From NCBI GenBank assembly GCA_014904845.1, contig MU119205.1, positions 620,001 to 684,000 on the forward strand: a stretch of DNA of 64,000 nt. Direction: 5' to 3'. Numbering within the stretch: position 1 is the stretch's first letter; every line of letters begins with the position of its first letter. This stretch comes from Acephala macrosclerotiorum (lineage: Eukaryota; Ascomycota; Leotiomycetes; Helotiales; Mollisiaceae). This document shows positions 1-9,937 of this stretch, in pieces. Made by a program: the position numbers and the translations under genes. The notes beneath the pieces were generated by a model. That model saw only the letters and a program-made list of their open reading frames with translations. It was not told where the DNA came from and ran no database searches.

Positions 1-420
1 GAGGCACGCACGTCAGGACCTGTAGATGCCATTTGGGGTTTCAGCCAAGGAGGCTGTTTTGCAGGCATGTTAATGGCTCTGCTTCATGAAAAGCAGCGAG
101 ATCATCCTCTGAGAACTTACCTGCCCAAGCAGCAAGGACTGCCGAGAGCTGGGTTATTCTTCTCTGGATTCAAGGCCAGATTCCCGCAGTATGATAGCGT
201 CTATGAACACGGGATCGATGTTCCGACGTTACATATCATGGGAGAGGAAGACAACGTCGTGACGATCAATAGGAGCGAGACGTTGAAGAGTGTTTGCCGT
301 GATGGGAGAACTTTAAAACATCTTGGTGGACATAGCATCCCAGAATCGGAAGAGGATCAAACGGTGATTGTAGACTTCCTCCGCGAGCTGCTTGGGTCGA
401 AGACTAGAGAGTCGTTATAG
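1..420 (+). CDS. FSH-family serine hydrolase, 3' part
   Basis: This is the C-terminal part of an FSH-type alpha/beta hydrolase; the 5' part lies before the window. The reading frame is open from base 1 and ends with TAG at 418-420. All three expected catalytic elements are visible. The nucleophile elbow GFSQGG lies at about codons 13-18, the acid Asp in GEEDNVV, and the His in GGHSIP near the C-terminus. In yeast the family (FSH1-3) consists of small serine hydrolases of poorly known substrate. Fungal relatives also occur beside secondary-metabolite genes, but nothing here suggests such a cluster, because the next gene is VID27. Substrate unknown. Confidence 0.88.
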   Translation, partial: EARTSGPVDAIWGFSQGGCFAGMLMALLHEKQRDHPLRTYLPKQQGLPRAGLFFSGFKARFPQYDSVYEHGIDVPTLHIMGEEDNVVTINRSETLKSVCRDGRTLKHLGGHSIPESEEDQTVIVDFLRELLGSKTRESL

Positions 421-1319
421 ATCGTCTGGATGCTGAGAATCTTAAGCGAGGTTGGAGAAAGGGGAATGACACCTCACGTTCACTCAGTCAACTGATCTTG
501 TAATTAGATCACCAGAATTTTTTCGAGGAAAGCCTAGGTTCTACCGCTGAAGGCTATCGCAGCTTGAGGATTTACAGCACTTGAGGAACGCAGCATTTGA
601 GACCTACAGGACTGGGGAGATTCAGTACTTAAGATTTTCATCACTTAAGATTTCCAGCGATTTGTGATATGATTTGGCAATCCCAAGTCCACAGTAAACC
701 CTGGAACATGCAGTTACCTCTCGGTGACACAACGCTGTACATCCAAGTGAGGCTCAGGGGTATCGTGGTGACTCGTGACGAGGCGTCCTCGTCGTTGAGT
801 CAGCTCTGCAGATTTTACAGTAGCAATCTCATTCACGAATGGAGCAAGAGGACATTCAGCACTTGTAAGAAGTCCTGGGTATGAGACAAAGATTTGAAAG
901 TAGAGAAACACTCACATCCTGTCGGAATTGATCCGGAATCTGGTGTTGCTTTTCAACTCTTTAGTCTCGGCATGCCGCTTTGCAAGGCCATATGGGGAGT
1001 TCAACCCTCCCCCCCTCTCTCTCTCCTCCTTTGTTGTGGCAAAAGACAGGCAACGAAGTTTGTCATTTTTTGAGTCATGGGGAGGGCACGTGATATGAGC
1101 TTGCCACAGTAGCTGTGCAAGACTCGCCTAAACTGTACTAGCGCAGATCGTCATACGAAATGACCCCTCCACAAGGCAAGATTTCTTGTTGATTTGGTTT
1201 TCGATGCAAACAGAGCAACTCTTCTTCTTACATACTCTCTCACAAAACATTGGCATCTAAAGCGCTGAGTTGAGCTCGAACCCGAACCTCGTGTGGCGCT
1301 TTCTGCGAAAGCCTGAAAC
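421..1319. other. Intergenic region, VID27 promoter
   Basis: No gene is supported. It holds a 16-bp tandem array (560-670), a C/T-rich tract at about 1005-1030, and a palindromic CACGTG at 1087-1092, about 230 bp before the VID27 start, that could bind a bHLH factor. Short open frames here have no recognisable protein character. Confidence 0.5.
560..670. repeat. Degenerate 16-bp tandem repeat, about 7 copies
   Basis: Seven consecutive units start with CAG or CAT at 560, 575, 591, 607, 623, 639 and 655. The consensus is near CAGCACTTGAGGATTT. The spacing is 16 bp except for the first unit, which is 15. Units differ by several bases, so this is an old array. It lies about 140 bp beyond the hydrolase stop and is non-coding. 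Confidence 0.75.
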
Positions 1320-3843
1320 ATGTTTCTCCTTAAAAGTGGTGAGTCGCGCTTTCCGTTCTCGACGCGACGTAGGGCTTCACATAAACAAAGGCAAATACTA
1401 ACTTCTATCTGCAGTGGGTAACTTGATCTTTGGGGATTCTAGCAAGGAAAATCTGGTTCAGCTACCTCAAGGACAGCTCTACCTCGTACGACCTCTATCC
1501 CCCAAGGGCTACTCAGAACTTATCTTCAAAGACGCCGCCGCGAGCATTCGACGAACAAATCAGGAATTCCAGTACCAGCTTGTCATTCAGCGTGCATACG
1601 AGGAGGGCGAGGAAGAGTTGCTAGACGAAGAAGAGGGAGAGGACGCTGATATTGCTGCCTTGGCTGGGGAACGAGACGAGAAGACCTTCCTACTCGACGA
1701 GGGTCTGCATTTTAGATCAGAAATTCGACAAACTGGTGAGAAGGTAATAGCTTGGAGAGATCTGAGCGGAGACGCTGGGGACGTTTACGAGTTTATCTGC
1801 GACAACTCCATCAACGTCGCGCAAGTTCAAGCTTTCGAAATTACCGCTGTACATTGTCAATACGAGCGAAAGCACCGAAAGAGCCACCAGACAGCCACCG
1901 AGGAAGACCTTGCGGAGTTCGCATTCGAGGAGGAACAACCCATACCAAGAGCAAGCCCTACACACAGCCCAGCAGCCCTGTCACCAGTAGCAACAATGCC
2001 TACGACCAGGACTACCGCAAATTCTGCGCTGAAGAGAGATGATACGCCTATAAAATCTTCGCGAAAGGCCGAAAAAGCACCTGTTCGCGATCAAGGACCC
2101 ACGGAAGCACCCCCGGTAGCTGTATATCCCGAATCGCGTTCTGTTCTCGCGGAAGAACGAGCAGAACTTCACCTTTTCGACTTTCAATCTGGCGCATTCA
2201 TTCTCCAAGACCCCAACGTCAAGGCGACAGTGTCCGAGGTTGGAAATTGGCAATACTATCTTCAAATTTCTAGCGATAAGAAGGACTGGCTTGGCCAAGA
2301 AGTCATCGCCGACATCAATCCCGTGTTCAACTTCGAGTACCTCTCGTTTATCTTCAACGCGTATGCACCAACCGGCGATGCGTACTCTTGGCTGCTGCGT
2401 TTCAAAGACACAGAGACAGAAACTCGCTTCCAAGAGGGTCTCATGCAAGCTCTCTGGGAACAATTGAACGAGCAGAAATGGCTTAAGAGTAAAGCTGATG
2501 AACGAGAGTACGTCCTCGAAGCATTCCAAGATCTAACCATGGAAGATGCTCCTCCAGAGGAGGAAGAAGAGTACGAGGTGGAGGAGCCTGAAAATGATGG
2601 ACAACATAGCGAGCACTATGACAGCGATGAGGAAGAGGATGATGTGGTCACCAGAGACGATGATGGAAATGTCAACTCTCAACTGGCAGTCGGCTACAAG
2701 CACGATCGGTCATTTGTTGTCCGAGGCTCTAAGATTGGTGTGTTCAAGCATACGCCGAACAACAATCTTGAGTTCTCCACCAACATTTCGAAGGTCGAAA
2801 CTCCCGAAGGCAAGCTGTTCAGCCCCAAGAAAGTCATGCTTCACGCCGAGGACACGAACATGATTTTGCAAAACGAGGCCAACCCTAACTCTTTGTATCG
2901 CATGGACTTAGAGTATGGCAAGATTGTCGATGAGTGGAAGGTGCACGACGATATCCCGGTCAACACATTTGCACCCGAGAGCAAGTTCGCCCAGATGACT
3001 GGCGAGCAGACCTTTCTCGGTCTATCTCGAAATGCTCTCTACCGAATCGATCCTCGTCTTGCAGGAAATAAGCTTGTTGACTCCGAGCTCAAGCAATACG
3101 TTTCGAAGAACGACTTTTCGGCTGCAGCCACGACCGAGAAGGGCTACATTGCAGTCGCCAGCAACAAGGGTGACATCCGCATGTTCGACCGACTTGGCAT
3201 CAACGCCAAGACGCACATTCCAGCTCTTGGTGACCCAATTATTGGTCTTGATGTCAGTGCCGATGGTCGATGGGTCCTCGCCACTTGTCGAACTTATCTG
3301 CTCCTCATCGATGCAATGCAGAAGGAGGGTAAGAATGAAGGCAAGCTTGGGTTCGAGAAATCATTCGGAAAAGATTCGAAGCCTCAGCCCCGTCGTCTGG
3401 GTCTGACTCCTTCTCACGTTGCACAATTCCAACACGAGACCGGTGTCCCTCTATCGTTCACACCTGCTCGTTTCAATACTGGTGAAGGCGTCAATGAGAC
3501 GTCGATCATCACTGCCACCGGTCCATTCATTGTCACCTGGAATTTGAAGAAGATCTTGAGAGGCAACAAGGATCCATATACCATCAAGCGATACGCTGAA
3601 GAAGTCAAGGCAGACAACTTCAAGTACGGTAGTGATAAGAACGTCATAGTTGCCTTACCGAACGAAGTCAATATGGTCGCTAAGCAATCTTTCAAGAAGC
3701 CTACACGGGAGAGTATCGCAACGCCCGTCAGAATTGGTGGTGGGAGTTTCGGTGGGAGACGAAGTGATGCTGGGCGCATTGGCAATAGAGAAAGTGCCAG
3801 ATACAAACTTGGCAAGGAAGACGTTGTCAACTCTCCTTATTAA
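1320..3843 (+). CDS. VID27: Vid27 family protein (vacuolar import and degradation)
   Basis: Two exons, 1320-1338 and 1415-3843, give 815 residues. The first exon encodes only MFLLKS plus one base. The intron (1339-1414) has GTGAGT, a perfect TACTAAC branch site and TGCAG. The start is chosen because the second exon has no ATG before its conserved part (GNLIFGDSSKENLV). The N-terminal third is the PH-like Vid27 region. Acidic stretches lie at about residues 73-85 and 385-420, and the C-terminal half is the WD/beta-propeller-like Vid27 domain. In yeast, Vid27 is linked to vacuole-directed degradation of fructose-1,6-bisphosphatase, though its molecular role is unclear. Length and composition are normal for filamentous fungi. 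Confidence 0.93.
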
Positions 3844-4612
3844 TTCGGTAATCTTTCTATTCTTCACGACTTTACGATGGAGGCGTTTCTGGTTTAATGC
3901 TGGGTGGATGGGGAAGTGCCGTAGCACAGGTCGGGCTTTCCTTCGGCGGGTGGACGAGCACAGCGTATGTGCAGCTGGGCTTGTCACCTTTATTAGCACT
4001 TCATGCATCTAGCAAAAATACCAATACCCCTTTGACACTTTCAGACAGCTCTCATATCGTTCGAGTTCAGATATTATTGCACGGAAGAGCTACTCCCAAG
4101 GCAGCTAGCTCAGTGCCAAGTTGCCAAGTCTTGTTCCTAGTGGGGTCTCCAGTGACAGTTTTCTTGGCGCTGAGTGGCTCACCCCTTTCTCCTGGATCTA
4201 CGTACGGTTTCTTCGGAGTAGAAACGGTCACTACTTTTTATATCTTCATTTTCCGCCTCAAACGGTACTCATCTCAGTTACTGAAGCTTGGAGTATCATC
4301 TTGAATCGCGTGGACCGTCCAAAGCGTGACGATCAAGGATCGGACGCGCGATGTTCCTTGATTTTGGGACAGCGACGTGGATTTTTTTGCTTTCCCGTGA
4401 CAGGCAACAAGCACATCGCGATCTGATAAATTGCCTTAATTTCTTTGCCTTTTCTGTTTGTTGAAGAGGTTCTCTTCTCGCCCAACTTCGTTTTCAGCTC
4501 GTTTCCAACCCCGCACTTAAGCAAGATGAACTTCAAGCGCCGCCAGCACGATGGTGCTCCTGCACAAACACGATCAACCACTCGTCACTGAGAGAAGAGA
4601 GGACCGATCGCT
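3844..4612. other. Intergenic region after VID27
   Basis: Holds the VID27 3' UTR and the former upstream region of the PAP2 relic. An ATG at 4526 opens a 22-codon frame (begins MNFKRRQHDG) that may be a remnant of the relic's original N-terminus. No other gene is supported. Confidence 0.4.
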
Positions 4613-5364
4613 ATGAACATGAACACCAAGCCCAGCTTCGGTTAATGGCTGAAGGTAACCTGGTTGGGTCTTGTCACTATGGTTATTATGGGAGTCATCG
4701 GTCTGGGAGTATGCCGTCCTGCTTGTTCGATTTGTTCTAGATCTTTCTCTAACATCTCATCAGGTCTACGAAGCACACCCAGCTCCGTCGAGATCCTTCC
4801 CAGTCTACTTTCAAGGTGCCGAGCTCGTGTACCCTTAATTCGCATACCTATGCGCAATGAGGTCGTACCGATCTGGGCTGCTGCACTTCTTGGTTCCTTG
4901 GTTCCCATTGCTGTCATTCTCATCTGCAAAATTCGAATTCGATCATTCTGGGATGCCAACAATGCCGTCATCGGCCTCCTATACTCTCTCATCACGGCAG
5001 CAGTATTTCAAGTTTTCTTGAAGTGCTCATCGGCGGTCTGCGACCACACTTCCTCACTACCTGCAAGCCAAATACCCCCGCAATCACCGCACAAGAGACG
5101 GGCAATGGCCTTCGGCAGATCATGTATGATCGTACAATTTGTACAGGAGACCCAGATGAGATTGACGACTCTCTTGAATCCTTCCCATCAGGTCACTCAA
5201 CTGCTGCCTTTGCAGGCTTCATGAACGACAAGCATGTCATAGGTCATGGCACTGATAGCGGTATGGCTACTGGCGGTGCAACCGGTGGCAATGGCTATGG
5301 TAATAGTTTCTCTCGAAAGCCTGTACCGGCCACTCATCATCACGGTGCTGAAAATATGGTCTGA
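4613..5364 (+). pseudogene. PAP2-type lipid phosphate phosphatase relic
   Basis: Translation across frames gives the start of a fungal diacylglycerol-pyrophosphate/lipid phosphate phosphatase: TKPSFG-stop-WLKVTW, then VYEAHPAPSRSFPVYF, then MRNEVVPIWAAALL, then IGGLRPHF (phosphatase motif 1 region) and SFPSGHS (motif 2). Lesions seen: TAA at 4643-4645 where a Gln codon is expected; TAA at 4836-4838; a one-base loss near 4848; and a one-base loss at about 5024 between FQVFLK and LIGGLRP. Directly after SGHSTAAFAGF the frame runs into a Gly/Asn-rich tail (GMATGGATGGNGYG). The membrane segments and motif 3 (SRxxxxxHxxxD) are therefore missing. The original intron (4709-4763, GTATGC...CAG) is still recognisable. 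It cannot encode an active enzyme. Confidence 0.85.
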
Positions 5365-5991
5365 ATATCAGAGCAAGTGAGGGAGTTCACGGTGAACCTT
5401 ATCTCAATTGTACGGGAGTGGAAGCTGCCTTCTGATTGCGGGTAATTATAATGGCTTTGCGTTTGATTTCTCATCAAATTGTTGTTGGGCGGGATACCAT
5501 TGGGCGGAGCACAGAACAAGCATGCGTTAATTCAGCTTCCTGAACACATGGTCTCACAGTACGTATGCCCACGAGGCAAGCTTGAGCGGAAGGGGTTATG
5601 GGACGTTTTATTTGAGCTTTTCATACTTTTTAATTATGGAAACGAATAAATAACATTAAAATTAGATGTTTTTGATAGGCATTTTTCCTACTTTGCTGCT
5701 ATTTCCGAGTGCCCGTTTCTTCTCAAATGAGGTTTTTCTTTGTAAGTCTCACTTTGAGAAGAAAAAAAAGGTTCTCAAGTGAGCACACATGTAACTCGAA
5801 AAATTATCTTGTGCCTTGTGAGCACAACTTCGAAGACAAACCCAATCTGAGACTAAAGGAGGCTTTCTTTCTGCTGCCCATCTCATACTCGTACTACTAA
5901 TGTCCTTTAAGTTGAAGGACAATTGAGTGGCGCTCAAAATTTCACCTCGGCTTGGCATTGACTTCCAAACAAGAGAGCTTCCTCGAACTTC
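5365..5991. other. Intergenic, AT-rich
   Basis: No gene seen. The stretch around 5605-5700 is strongly AT-rich. It separates two relics and probably contained the promoter of the dead cellulase gene. Confidence 0.4.
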
Positions 5992-7912
5992 ATGATGTTA
6001 CGATCTTCGTTATGGTTGTTTGTGTTCCTTGTTGCGTGGGTGGCAGCTCAAGGCTTCTCGGAAGCGGAATCTACCAGCACATCACCATTCGGGATCTCCA
6101 ATCTGTTAGATAGATTCAAGCGCTCCGACATTATCATCTACAAATTGGTGGTCTCATCTTCCACCAGAGTCTCTTCCACTTCAAGAAAATATGTCGCGAC
6201 CTCGACATCGGGTATTCTTAGCTCGTCTTTCTCGATTAAGCAGTAGCTCGACTTTTGACTCGTCCTTGAGTAAGCTCTCTGTGTCTACACAACCAACGAC
6301 AGGCACACTCAGCACGGCAATGTTGATGTCCGCATCAAGCAGCCATATTTAGTCTACATCGGTGTTCATTCCGACCTCCAGCAAGGCATCAACGACAGGT
6401 ACGGCTACATCATACAACTGTGCCGTATCAAACCCTCCACCAAGCAGTGCCGGAACCGTCAAAATTGCAGGTGTCAGTAAGTTCTTCTTTTCCCCTCATA
6501 TCCTACTTTTGCTAACTTTACAAGACCTTTCTGGATTCGATTGGGGCTGCTCCACAGACTTGAACTCTCCCTTTCCCTTCTCCTCTTCGCCCGATACCGA
6601 TTTCGCGACAGGGAACGTACGACGTCACAATCACCCAATCACCAATGAAACCTAACTTCAACGCCGGAGGACAAATGACCCACTTCGTAAACGATGATGG
6701 CTTTAATGTTTTCAGGCTTCCGGTGGCGTGGCAGTGGATTATCAATAATGCTACTGCTGCGAGTGGTGTTCTTCATGAGGGGAATATTGAGTTGTATGAT
6801 CAGGTGGTCCTATTTTCTCTCGAATTTAGAAGTATTGATGAGGTGCAGGTTTGTGCAAGCTTGCCTTGCAGCTGGCGCTTCTTGCGTGATTGATATTCAC
6901 AATTATAGATGATTTAGTGAGTCAACGTCCCTCAATTCAATACCTTCACTATTGACATTTCCAAGATGGACAGATTATTGGACAAGGAGGACCCTCAAAT
7001 GCCACTTTTGCTCAATTGTGGGGTAACCTCGCAGCCAAATATGCAAGTCAGCCTAAGGTCATCTTTGAAATCATGAACGAGCCTTGGAGTGGTATGAGAA
7101 AGAAGTCCTCACGAGATACTCGCGACTAACTCAAATACAGTGAACATCACTCTTTGGGCGCAAACAGTGCAAGCTGCCGTCACCACAATCGTACGTCTTC
7201 GTTCAGATTATCCTCTAGCTGCTTCCTTTCTAATCTTTCACACCATCACAGCGCACAGCAGGAGCTTCAAACATGATCCTCTTCCTAGGAACTGACTGGG
7301 CCGCAGTCTGGGCTTTTACAGGCGGTTCAGCAGCAGCAATGTCTACAGTCACAAACCCAGCAGCTTCTACACCAGCCTAGTCTTCGACGTGTACCAATAT
7401 CTCGATAGTGGGAGCGGAACAAGTTCGACTTTTATCATAGATGCCATTTCTTGGGGCTTCGCGCCTCTAACGGAGTGGTTGAGATGTAATGGACGACAGG
7501 CATTCTTGGTACGTTCTTCTTTCATGTCATGATGTTGGATTTGGTTGATGAGAGTGTGTTAGACAGGGGCAGGAGGTGGGAGCATGGCGAGTTGTGTGCA
7601 GTATATGTGCAACGTGATTCCGTTCTTGAACGCGAATTCGGATGGCATGTCCCCCCCGTCGTGCGGACGGACGCGGTGTACTGACAGTGAGAAGTGTATG
7701 TCGGCTACACCAGGTGGGCTGCTGGTGGGATGCTTCGTGAGTATCTTTCATCTCTACTTATTCTTCTCCGATCTCATCAGATAAAGCGAGTTGCTGACAA
7801 TAAGGCAGAACCATACGTCCTAAGCGAGGCCTCTAATATGCTCCCGGACGGGACATGGGTCGATCATCTTCTCGTCTCATCGTGTATGGCGCCAAAGAAG
7901 CACTGGGATTGA
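5992..7912 (+). pseudogene. Secreted GH5 endoglucanase relic
   Basis: Opens with a good signal peptide (MMLRSSLWLFVFLVAWVAAQ). A Ser/Thr-rich linker follows, then pieces of a Cel5A/EGII-type GH5 domain: KIAGV-N-LSGFDWGCSTD (across an intron at about 6478-6524), MTHFVNDDGFNVFRLPV, QACLAAGASCVIDIHNY, QIIGQGGPSNATFAQLWG, FEIMNEPWS (acid/base Glu kept), GFAPLTEWLRCNGRQAFL, and near the end YVLSEA and LVSSCMAPK. Stops at 6244-6246 and within the linker, plus frame changes near 6600, 7360 and 7650, break it. At the nucleophile position (TETGGGN in the family) it reads TGAGGGS, so the catalytic Glu is gone. Several introns keep GT...AG ends. No CBM1 was found. Confidence 0.87.
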
Positions 7913-8688
7913 AGTTCAAGGGTTATTGAAAAATGAAGATGTATGGAAGTTGATATTATCGGAACTGAAGGACATTGAAACCTGTGGTAACTGCCCTTTG
8001 AGGAATGCCAGATTGAGGGAAATCAAGCGTGACGGTCCTGCTGATGAAATAGAGAAGTAAGTGACGACTTACCTAAATGTATATGCGAGACGTTAGGGGT
8101 ACAAGAATATTATCTATGCATAATCTTTAATCTAGAGTCTCTACAAGGGGCTAATTCTTCAAGGAGCGGGACTCCCGAATCAGGGAATCCCCAAAAGGTG
8201 GAGAACCTCAACTTCCACTTTCTAGATTTGAAGGATCGCTCTGAATTGGCAGTTTCCTTAGACGGGAACATTCATCGATTGTATTAGATGACACGCAGCA
8301 GAAAAGCGAAGAATTGTAGGGTAATTATATTTGAGGTGACAAGATCTCCTCTATCATGGATGAATCTAGAATTGAGTGATCTTGGATAGTTCTATACTTG
8401 GATATTTTGACGCGAAAATGAGCAGTCATATACGGAAAGAAACAAAGACACAATTTTCCCCAGCCATGGCACTATTCTTGAACGTAAAGTTCCATGCGAA
8501 TCTGAAAAAATCTGTACCGCCATGCCCAGGACTCTAATAAGCCTAATACTCCCACTAATGCAGACCTGATATGCCAATCTACAGAACGCCACCAAGTACC
8601 CAAGATTCTAGTAAATCTGATGCTGTGCAATATCGTACATCGTAAGCGCCGAGTTCTGTTCCACCTCAGCTCTGTCGTTGCAAGTTGT
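7913..8688. other. Intergenic between two relics
   Basis: No gene seen. It lies between the 3' ends of the GH5 relic (+) and the receptor relic (-). Short open frames have no family resemblance. Confidence 0.4.
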
Positions 8689-9937
8689 CTAGGAAGACCC
8701 AATCTCCTTTCCAGGACGTGCAATGACAGGCTCAAGGCTTTCGAGACCGACTCCCTCAAAGCAGCGTCCGTCTCCCCCAACATCAGAATCTGATGGTGCA
8801 GCCTTGGATTTTCTCCTGATTTCGCTTATGCATTTTGCCTTGCTGCTGCTGATATTACTTTCTGCATCGACCCCTTCGCCATATTGATGGTCAAACTTGT
8901 TTGAGGAATTCCCGGTGGAGAAAATGTGAGGAAAGTAATGCGAAAGGAGAGGTTTTAAAGTTGTTAGACAAGGGCAGATGATTGCCGTGTTGAGTTCGAT
9001 GCTAGACCAATTTGAAATTCCGAGGTTGTCCTATGTAGGGTCTGGCGTATTAGCGGCAAGAATGGGCTAGTGTATTCGTAGAAAGGATATAATGCAAACA
9101 CTAAGCAGACGCGTAAGTAAAAGGCAATGGGAAGTTAGAAGAAAAATATCCACATACAAAAAGCCAAGAGTGAATATGAAGTACAACCTCAGCCTTTGTC
9201 TTCCGGGAAGAACCAAAGTCCTGATCACCGGCATAGGTAAAAGGACAATGCCGACGTCAATGAGAATGTTGAGTGAGGCGTTGAAGAACTACGGTGGTTT
9301 ACCAGGTATGCACGTCCTGGGGACATGGGCGCTATCCCACTAATGTGTGGCGCAGACGAGTATTGTTGTAAAGAAAAGCCAGATACCAAAGAGGATGACG
9401 ATGACAAGTATTGTGTAGCAGGCTTTTCGTATATTGGTGACGCTGAAGAGTCGTAAGTATAGGAGTAAGATGGATATTTTCGCAAGTGTTTGGCTGATGT
9501 TGTAGGATAGAACGGTGAAGTAGAATGCCTAGGCATAATAAATTAGTGTGAGGTATATATAACGTTGAAGGGAGTCTCACCTTGAGAAATTTGGTAATTT
9601 GATCGCTGCTTAGAGTGTCTATGCGACGACCTAATGCGTACGTAACTTTTGTACCAATGTAAGATTAAATCGGCATGAAAACCCAGGTAGCTCACGAAAG
9701 CACATCCCGATAGTATTTGTGACCGAGAAGAACCGTACAGTAAGCTCTGTCGGTGAAGGTCGGTCTGAGGTTGGGTGGACTGAATACCAGAGCAGCGAGG
9801 ATAAACCAATCCTCACGTCCAGCAAAGTTGAGTATTTTCCATCTTGTGAACAGGCGGAGGATGACAATGATCGCTACAATGAGGACCATCACGATAGAGC
9901 ACGCAATGACTGTGTCTGCAATGTTGTCTGTCGCCAT
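8689..9937 (-). pseudogene. PTH11-like / fungal rhodopsin-domain receptor relic
   Basis: On the minus strand, pieces appear in the right order. An N-terminal TM segment is followed by RLFTRWKIL and EDWFILAAL. Next come GRRIDTLSSDQITKFLK, an intron, and AFYFTVLSYNISQTLAKISI. Then FFNASLNILIDVGIVLLPMP and RTLVLPGRQRLRLYF, then NWSSIELNTAIICPCLTTLK, and a charged tail ending at TAG 8691-8689. This is the plan of the fungal rhodopsin-like/PTH11-type seven-helix membrane proteins. Three in-frame TAG codons occur, at 9342-9340, 9291-9289 and 9033-9031. The last two replace the Trp expected before FFNA and after DPT. The junction after KYYRD also has no splice that keeps frame. Inactive, and probably killed by G:C-to-A:T changes. 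Confidence 0.8.

Noticed and set aside
1087..1092. CACGTG palindromes at 1087, 29070 and 60084 as a shared regulon signal
   Set aside because: Three hexamers in 64 kb, close to upstream regions of unrelated genes, is too little evidence for common control.
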